Source: Acetivibrio alkalicellulosi
GTDB taxonomy: Bacteria; Bacillota; Clostridia; Acetivibrionales; Acetivibrionaceae
NCBI GenBank assembly: GCA_008125075.1
Contig: VLTH01000002.1
Location: forward strand, 2,790,843-2,854,842
Reading direction: 5' to 3'
DNA length: 64,000 bases
The position numbers were made by a program, and so were the translations under genes. Position 1 is the first letter of the stretch. Each line of letters opens with the position of its first letter. Shown in pieces: positions 59,118 to 64,000 of the stretch. The notes beneath the pieces were generated by a model, which saw only the letters and a list, made by a program, of their open reading frames with translations, made no database searches and had not been told where the DNA came from.

Positions 59118-59474
59118 CTATTTGTATTTCTTAATAATTTTTTCAAGTTCTTCAACTTCATCTTTTCCAAGTTTTTCATTTTGTAGAAAAGTTGCAAAAA
59201 ACATTTTTAATGATCCATTGTATATTTTATCAATATGCTCCTCTGTCTCAAGTTGCATAACATGATCTCTGTCAACTAAAGCTGTAACTATTGTATTTTC
59301 ATTTTTAAGAATCCCACGTTCACAAAGCCTGCGTATCACTGTATAGGTAGTTGACTTTTTCCATCCTAACTCATCATCTGCAAGTTTAACAAGCTCTGAA
59401 CTCTTTACGGGTGAATTTTCCCAAATTATATTCATAAATCTATACTCAGCATCAAATATTTTTTTACTCCCCAT
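59118..59474 (-). CDS. BlaI/MecI/CopY-family repressor
   Basis: About 118 residues. A winged helix (DAEYRFMNIIWENSPVKSSE; GWKKSTTYTVIRRLCERGIL) with the family recognition helix STTYTVIRRL, then a helical dimerisation tail. The ATG at 59474 has AAGGGA about 10 nt upstream; an earlier GTG at 59492 lacks an RBS. It is the first gene of a two-gene operon with the M56 peptidase and lies behind a promoter overlapped by a palindrome (59526-59544), consistent with autorepression. The usual Asn-Phe cleavage site is not obvious. Confidence 0.93.
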   Translation of the reverse strand: MGSKKIFDAEYRFMNIIWENSPVKSSELVKLADDELGWKKSTTYTVIRRLCERGILKNENTIVTALVDRDHVMQLETEEHIDKIYNGSLKMFFATFLQNEKLGKDEVEELEKIIKKYK

Positions 59475-59525
59475 CTTTACACTTCCCTTCACTTATTTCT
59501 AGTCTAACATATTAAACCTAATAAT

Positions 59526-59544
59526 TTTAGTTTACTGAATTAAA
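59526..59544. promoter_or_regulatory. Operator-like palindrome for the BlaI-type repressor
   Basis: On the minus strand TTTAATTCAGTAAACTAAA, a 19-bp imperfect palindrome (TTTA-TT-A / T-AA-TAAA) that covers the promoter -10 and part of the spacer. The position fits repression. It lacks the TACA/TGTA core of classical bla operators. Confidence 0.6.
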
Positions 59545-59557
59545 CCTCCTTTGTCAA
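59529..59557 (-). promoter_or_regulatory. Sigma-A promoter of the blaI-blaR1-like operon
   Basis: On the minus strand: TTGACA (59552-59557), a 17-bp spacer, TAAACT (59529-59534), 55 bp before the start codon. Confidence 0.78.
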
Positions 59558-59579
59558 TAGGTTTTTAGCTAAGTAATGG

Positions 59580-59664
59580 CTAAGAAATAACATCCAATTC
59601 TCATCGTCCAAAACCCGTAAAAACATCGAGATTTTGTACTTGAGAATATAAAGTTATTTCTAAG
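59580..59664. repeat. Imperfect long inverted repeat
   Basis: Arms 59580-59603 (CTAAGAAATAACATCCAATT then CTCA) and 59641-59664 (TGAGAATATAAAGTTATTTC then TAAG) pair at most positions around a 37-nt loop. It lies in the divergent gap between the BlaI-like gene and the beta-lactamase-fold gene. A solo MITE relic or a structured RNA is possible. Confidence 0.6.
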
Positions 59665-60040
59665 GCATTCCTAAGTAAGTTAAATTCTTTCTTAGCAACA
59701 TTCAAAATATAAAAAAGTTTGTTGTATTAATTTACTTTTGAAGGAATTTATAAGGTAAGTAGAGAAACTAAAGATTTAAATATCTTCTTACATTAACATC
59801 TTGTTATTAATAAACTACTAATATTCTTATATAGGCATTCATCATAAAACCTCACCTGCATAGGGTGAAGAAAAACATGCACTTCCAACAAGTATGAATA
59901 ATATGATTGAAATGAATGCCTTCTATGTTTGCGAAGCAAACAAAATAAATAATAAATATATACATTGATTTAAAACTATTTTATAATATGTTAAAATATT
60001 TATATTGTATTACATAACTAAAAAAGGGGGCTATAAGTCA
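59665..60040. other. Remainder of the divergent gap before the beta-lactamase-fold gene
   Basis: The 548-bp gap from 59493 to 60040 holds the BlaI promoter and operator, the inverted repeat at 59580-59664 and a dispersed repeat at 59834-59960. No second copy of the BlaI-type palindrome is seen near the hydrolase gene. No gene found. Confidence 0.6.
59834..59960. repeat. Dispersed repeat with GGCATTCAT/ATGAATGCC ends
   Basis: GGCATTCAT at 59834 and ATGAATGCC at 59912 bound a unit containing GGGTGAAGAAAAACATGCA, which is like the end of the 204-bp element. It is followed by ATGTTTGCGAAGCAAACAAAA. Related units occur at 2585, 12494, 28240 and, inverted, 32105. Confidence 0.6.
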
Positions 60041-61183
60041 ATGGCTAAGAAAAAAGACATATCCATTCACAATAAAAATCTAAAATACCGACCAGAAGAT
60101 GTAGGTTACATACCTCAAAGACTTGAGCAAATAAATGCTCACTTAGCAAACCTTATAGAAAATAGACGTATCCAGTCAGCAGCTTACATTATATCAAAAG
60201 ACGATAAAATTTTTACACATTGCTCCATGGGTAAGCTGTTATACAACAATGACCAAAAAGAATTTATGCCTGACTCCATAAGAAGAATTGCATCAATAAC
60301 AAAATTATTTGTAGCTGTTTGTATTCTTCAACTAGTTGAGGATGGAAAGATCCGTTTAGATCAACAAGTATCAGAAATAATTAAAGAGTTTGATAATGAT
60401 ATGTTTCAAAGAATTACTATTTTTCATCTTCTTACACATACTTCAGGCATTAGACCTGATCCTGGAACATTTTTAGAACCCTATCCGTTAGAATGGAAAT
60501 GGTTAGGTGAAAAAGAATGGATAAAAGAATCCTTAAGAGATTCCCTCTTAATAGAGCCAGGAAAGGAATGGAGGTACTCATCAACAGGTTTTACCATACT
60601 TGCAGAAATTGTCTCGAGGGTATCCGGTATACACTTTGAAAAATATGTAATGAAAAAAATAACTAAACCTTTAGGAATGAATACTACTTTTTTTGATATT
60701 CCAAATGAACTTGTTGATAAGATATGTTTTTCAAGTGAGTTTGAAATGGACTGGTTTAAAAAAAGAACGGATCGTAAAAAATGGTCTGCACCAAGAGGTG
60801 GCGGTGGCTTATTCTCTACCTTAGAAGATTTACAAAAATTCGGACAAATGTTGATAAATAAAGGAACCCTTAAAAATACAAGAATACTCTCTAGAAAAAC
60901 AATTGAAGCTATGACAAGAAATCATACCAAAGGAGTAGTAAATTATTGCTGGAATGCAGGTGGAATTGAAATGGAATATGGTCTGGGCATGAATGTTTAC
61001 TCAAATAACACATTCCTTTCTCCAGGATCATTTTCACATGAAGGAGCAGGCCTTTGTGGTCTATATATGGATCCAGTGGAAAATGTAGTTTTTGCATATA
61101 TGTGTTCTTTAGTTGACGACATAGTATGGGAACCTGAAGCAGTTATAAACCTTCGAAATATAGTATGGTCAGGTATTGTGTAG
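60041..61183 (+). CDS. Class C beta-lactamase-fold serine hydrolase
   Basis: About 380 residues. The catalytic set of the penicillin-binding/esterase fold is visible: Ser85-x-x-Lys88 (IASITKLF), Tyr179 in RYSSTGF, and HEGAG near residue 325 at the place of the KTG box. It has no signal peptide, so it is probably cytoplasmic, like many esterase or D-aminopeptidase-type members rather than true beta-lactamases. The ATG at 60041 follows AGGGGG by 10 nt. It lies divergent to the BlaI-BlaR1-like pair, but I see no shared operator at its own start. A terminator follows. Confidence 0.92.
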   Translation: MAKKKDISIHNKNLKYRPEDVGYIPQRLEQINAHLANLIENRRIQSAAYIISKDDKIFTHCSMGKLLYNNDQKEFMPDSIRRIASITKLFVAVCILQLVEDGKIRLDQQVSEIIKEFDNDMFQRITIFHLLTHTSGIRPDPGTFLEPYPLEWKWLGEKEWIKESLRDSLLIEPGKEWRYSSTGFTILAEIVSRVSGIHFEKYVMKKITKPLGMNTTFFDIPNELVDKICFSSEFEMDWFKKRTDRKKWSAPRGGGGLFSTLEDLQKFGQMLINKGTLKNTRILSRKTIEAMTRNHTKGVVNYCWNAGGIEMEYGLGMNVYSNNTFLSPGSFSHEGAGLCGLYMDPVENVVFAYMCSLVDDIVWEPEAVINLRNIVWSGIV

Positions 61184-61194
61184 ATGTTTCTAGT

Positions 61195-61217
61195 GGGGCG
61201 TCAAGCCCCTTTCTTTT
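61195..61217 (+). terminator. Terminator of the beta-lactamase-fold gene
   Basis: GGGGC, GTCAA, GCCCC followed by TTTCTTTTG. A short GC stem with a U tract, 12 bp after the stop, in the convergent gap. Confidence 0.85.
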
Positions 61218-61233
61218 GTTAATCTTCAACATC

Positions 61234-62214
61234 TTATTCCTTTCTAGAGCTGTATAAATCTTTTATAACCCCTTCTATTGGAAGTTCCTGAACTGACATA
61301 TCACTTAAAGAACTCTTTTTGTTAACATAATCAATAAACTTATTTATTTCCATTGTACTAACATCAAGCTCAAGCTCTGCATCATACGCAGACATTTTAC
61401 TTTTAACCAACACCCCAGGTATTTCCAGCGAAGGCAATGGTTCATGAGTGGATATTGATACAAGTTTTTTTGTTCCTAAATGACTTCTTAAAGCATCAAT
61501 TGAGTTATCAAAAACTGTTTCACCATGATTTACTACTATCACTCTTTTTGCAAGTCTTTCTACATCTCCTAAGTCATGTGTAGTGAGAATAAATGTCACA
61601 CCCTTTTTGTTCATTTCAAGAATAAACTCTCTAATCCTGTCTTTTGCAATTACATCAAGACCTATTGTTGGCTCATCAAGAAATACTATCTTAGGGTTAT
61701 GAAGCATAGCCATAATAAACTCACATTTCATTCTTTCACCTAGCGATAGAAGCCTTGTAGGTTTCTTTATCAAATTTTGAACAGATAAAAGCTCTACCAT
61801 GTAGTCTAAGTTCTTTTTAAAGCTTTTGTCATCAATTGAATATATAGCCTTATTTAGATAAAATGCATCAACAGGAGGTATATCCCATAGTAGCTGTGAC
61901 TTTTGACCAAATACAGCTCCTATATTAGATACATACTTTTTCCTTTCCTTCCAGGGCGTATACCCCATAATGTCAACCTTTCCATCTGTCGGAAAGAGAA
62001 TTCCAGTCAACACTTTTAAGGTTGTTGATTTTCCCGCCCCATTAGGACCTAAAAATCCCACCAATTCACCTTTATCAATGCTAAATGAAATTCCTTTTAA
62101 TGCTTCAACATATTTAATCTTACGCCTAAAAAGACTTACAACTGTTTCCTTAAATGTGTTTCCACGCTCGTAAGACTTGTATGTTTTGACTAAATTCTCT
62201 ACTTTAATAATCAT
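61234..62214 (-). CDS. ABC-2 exporter ATP-binding protein
   Basis: About 326 residues. Walker A GPNGAGKST, Q-loop GAVFGQKSQL, signature LSLGERMK, Walker B IVFLDEPTIGLD, H-loop TTHD. The C-terminal 100 residues form an accessory domain (LVSISTHEPLPSLEIPGVLV). It belongs to the NatA-like ATPases that pair with two ABC2_membrane_6 permeases. The ATG at 62214 follows GGTGG by 8 nt. It is the last gene of a three-gene operon, 4 bp after the second permease. Substrate unknown. Confidence 0.92.
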   Translation of the reverse strand: MIIKVENLVKTYKSYERGNTFKETVVSLFRRKIKYVEALKGISFSIDKGELVGFLGPNGAGKSTTLKVLTGILFPTDGKVDIMGYTPWKERKKYVSNIGAVFGQKSQLLWDIPPVDAFYLNKAIYSIDDKSFKKNLDYMVELLSVQNLIKKPTRLLSLGERMKCEFIMAMLHNPKIVFLDEPTIGLDVIAKDRIREFILEMNKKGVTFILTTHDLGDVERLAKRVIVVNHGETVFDNSIDALRSHLGTKKLVSISTHEPLPSLEIPGVLVKSKMSAYDAELELDVSTMEINKFIDYVNKKSSLSDMSVQELPIEGVIKDLYSSRKE

Positions 62215-62218
62215 ATAA

Positions 62219-63001
62219 TCAACCACCCGCACTAGTATATCTTTTCAACATTGTCTTCCAAAATAATAAACATATACTTAAAAATACAAAACTTATAATT
62301 ACTGAAAAAAAAGTGCCCTCTGCTGGCCTTCCTAACATTGCACTAGCAGGTATAAATCCAAGCATAGCAATAGGCAATATTGAAGTAATTATTGTCTGAA
62401 TAGACTTAGAAAAAATAGATGCCGGATACATACCAAAATTAGTTACAGAAAAAAATATTTCATACACTCTGTAATTTCCAATCCAAACAATACCTAAACC
62501 TGACAATATCAATGCAAATCCAAACATAACTATCAAAGATACACAAAACAAAGCTAAAAATGTAACCCATTCAAGCAACCCTGGAAATGGAACATTAACT
62601 ATTGAAACAATAAACAAAATCGCACCTCCAAAGAACTTCCCTACATCTTCTGCATCAAATCCTGTTACAATAGCCATATGAAGAACTGATCTAGGTTTTA
62701 TTAGAATAAGGTCAAAAGTACCTTCCCTGACCCTTTCAATTGTATTCCATACCATGCCAAAGAAAAAAGGAAATGCTATTCCTCTTGATAGAAGAAATAT
62801 AGCTTGAACCATAAGTACTTCATACATATCCCATCCAGGAAATGAAGCTCCGTTTGCATATATCAAATAAGTCACTAAGGGAACTAAAAATTCAACAATG
62901 AGCATGATAAAGGTGCTCATAAAAAAATCTCCACGGTAGGCCATTCTCTCCGCAAGTGCTGTCTTTATTCCCTGCAAATGTATGTACATTGCCGTTATCA
63001 T
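62219..63001 (-). CDS. ABC-2 family permease (second)
   Basis: About 260 residues with six membrane helices. The stretch NTIERVREGTFDLILIKPRS after helix 2 is the diagnostic cytoplasmic motif of this permease family (REGxxDxxLxxP). The ATG overlaps the stop of the first permease (ATGA), with GGGTGGGAG upstream. It probably forms a heterodimer with the preceding gene product. Confidence 0.9.
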   Translation of the reverse strand: MITAMYIHLQGIKTALAERMAYRGDFFMSTFIMLIVEFLVPLVTYLIYANGASFPGWDMYEVLMVQAIFLLSRGIAFPFFFGMVWNTIERVREGTFDLILIKPRSVLHMAIVTGFDAEDVGKFFGGAILFIVSIVNVPFPGLLEWVTFLALFCVSLIVMFGFALILSGLGIVWIGNYRVYEIFFSVTNFGMYPASIFSKSIQTIITSILPIAMLGFIPASAMLGRPAEGTFFSVIISFVFLSICLLFWKTMLKRYTSAGG

Positions 63002-63819
63002 GCTCCCACCCCCGTAAATCTCTTTACGCCTAAATACCATAAAATTTTATAGACAAAAAACATTACTATTACAGCTAGTGCCTGCATTCCTACTATTTCA
63101 GGAATAGAAAGCTCTATCCCCGCTAATTCATATGTTCCAATAAAAACTCTGATAGGTACATATGTTATATACTGAAAAGGAAGAAAGAATAAAATCCTTT
63201 GCATGAATCCCGGAAAAAGAGTCAAGGGCACCAGTGTTCCTGCACACAAATCACGCATAACTAAAAATGCACGCCTTAGACCTTCTGTCTTTGTAAGCCA
63301 AAAGCCAGTAATACCTATACAATAATTTGTTAGAAACACAAGAATAAAACTCAAACTAATTGAAACTAATGCCCAAAAAGCATTTGCAGGCAACATATTT
63401 ATCTTAAAAACAAATGTAAACAAAAGATACACCGGGATAAATTCTAGCCATAGCGCCAAAAGCCTGTGTCCAAGTTTCTGACATAATGCAAAATAGCAAT
63501 GCGAAACAGGCCTTAGCATAAACGTAATAAACTTGCCTGTTCGAATAAGCATTTGTAAATTCCAGTCGCAGGAGTCATATATCAGATAATTAATAATTGA
63601 AGCAATTCCATAGTACAAAATCATTTGTTCTAAATTAAAACCCACTACCGTGCTCTGTGTTGAGTAAACTGCACTCCATATAAACACTTGCACAAGAAAA
63701 AAAACAGGGCCCACAAAAAGAGATACTGCCATATGACTTCTATATGCTGCCCATTCCTTATATGTAGCAAATGCTGTTGCTTTTAGAACTTCGATGTGCC
63801 TGACTTTGCCTCCAACCAT
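62998..63819 (-). CDS. ABC-2 family permease (first)
   Basis: About 273 residues with six membrane helices. The motif MLIRTGKFITFMLRPVSHCY (residues about 90-110) is the homologue of the RxGxxDxxLxRP coupling motif in the partner. The ATG at 63819 has GGTGG 7 nt upstream; an ATG at 63834 is a possible alternative. It is the first gene of the three-gene exporter operon. The promoter should lie in 63820-63898, which is AT-rich with TATAAT-like hexamers. Confidence 0.88.
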   Translation of the reverse strand: MVGGKVRHIEVLKATAFATYKEWAAYRSHMAVSLFVGPVFFLVQVFIWSAVYSTQSTVVGFNLEQMILYYGIASIINYLIYDSCDWNLQMLIRTGKFITFMLRPVSHCYFALCQKLGHRLLALWLEFIPVYLLFTFVFKINMLPANAFWALVSISLSFILVFLTNYCIGITGFWLTKTEGLRRAFLVMRDLCAGTLVPLTLFPGFMQRILFFLPFQYITYVPIRVFIGTYELAGIELSIPEIVGMQALAVIVMFFVYKILWYLGVKRFTGVGA

Positions 63820-63898
63820 TACATAACCACCCATAATTTAAAGATATAAAAAAATTATATGCATTTTTGTTTCTACTGTCAACAGCACCTTGTTCATA

Positions 63899-63933
63899 GG
63901 GTGTATGTAATAAATGTGAAGAAAAACATTCCA
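63899..63933. repeat. Left end of another 204-bp-type element
   Basis: GGGTGTATGTAATAAATGTG, AAGAAAAACATTCCA: nearly the same as the left 36 bp of copy A (GGGTGCATGTAATAAATGTG, AAGAAAAACATTCCA). The sequence then drifts away before the window edge, so a full element may continue beyond 64000 or only this end may remain. Confidence 0.72.
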
Positions 63934-64000
63934 AAGACATAATAGTTACTTCTTTATTTTATAAGTGTACAAGTCAGATTTATTGAAAAGAGTAAATTCT

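Noticed and set aside
60041-61183. Annotation as a resistance beta-lactamase controlled by the adjacent BlaI-type repressor
   Set aside because: No signal peptide, no KTG box, and no copy of the repressor palindrome near its start; esterase-like members of the fold are a better fit.

Overview
The window is AT-rich DNA from a low-GC Gram-positive bacterium, most likely an anaerobic member of the class Clostridia that makes a cellulosome or a related cohesin-dockerin system. The evidence is type-I-like dockerin repeats in three secreted proteins, one of which also carries two cohesin-like modules, an S-layer-homology (SLH) anchored surface protein, strong GGAGG ribosome binding sites, and typical Firmicutes families (BlaI/BlaR1, YhfC, YtrA-type GntR, FIST). 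I cannot name the species. No rRNA, tRNA, CRISPR array, prophage or transposase gene was seen.

Layout. 0-2.4 kb: a response regulator (cut by the left edge) and its multi-PAS histidine kinase. 2.6-12.2 kb: one giant SLH-anchored multi-module surface protein. 12.7-14.4 kb: an unrecognised 568-residue enzyme-like protein. 14.5-16.3 kb: a zinc-ribbon/TPM pair. 16.6-20.6 kb: a small secreted protein followed by a lipoprotein and an ABC exporter (two permeases and an ATPase). 21.2-22.8 kb: a potassium channel and a shortened AraC-type regulator. 22.9-26.8 kb: an fbpABC-type ferric iron importer with a promoter whose spacer carries a palindrome. 27.0-29.6 kb: a FIST sensor behind a sigma-28-like promoter and a soluble MCP-like protein. 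29.7-34.8 kb: an NrtR-like Nudix protein with a nearby palindrome, a CapA-like lipoprotein, a membrane protein and a MATE transporter. 34.9-39.4 kb: a decayed 5' copy of an AraC gene, a membrane protein, the intact AraC gene, and a GntR-ABC operon. 39.4-54.2 kb: three dockerin/cohesin genes interleaved with a zinc-ribbon/cyclase/ATPase/TPR signalling protein, a KaiC-like/PEP-binding protein with a nucleoid-associated protein, DJ-1, YhfC and YbjQ. 54.4-61.2 kb: a membrane TPR-S41 protease, a BlaI-BlaR1 pair with its promoter, and a beta-lactamase-fold hydrolase. 61.2-63.8 kb: an ABC-2 exporter operon.

Intergenic DNA is rich in small dispersed palindromic repeats. Two 204-bp copies with bipartite terminal inverted repeats (45290-45493 and 56407-56610), plus about 40-bp forms and end fragments, make up a MITE-like family. 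One copy has inserted into the end of a coding gene, with a 5-bp target duplication, and supplies its present stop codon. Extracellular or envelope functions dominate the window, together with signalling proteins. Five proteins carry zinc ribbons or paired CxxC motifs.
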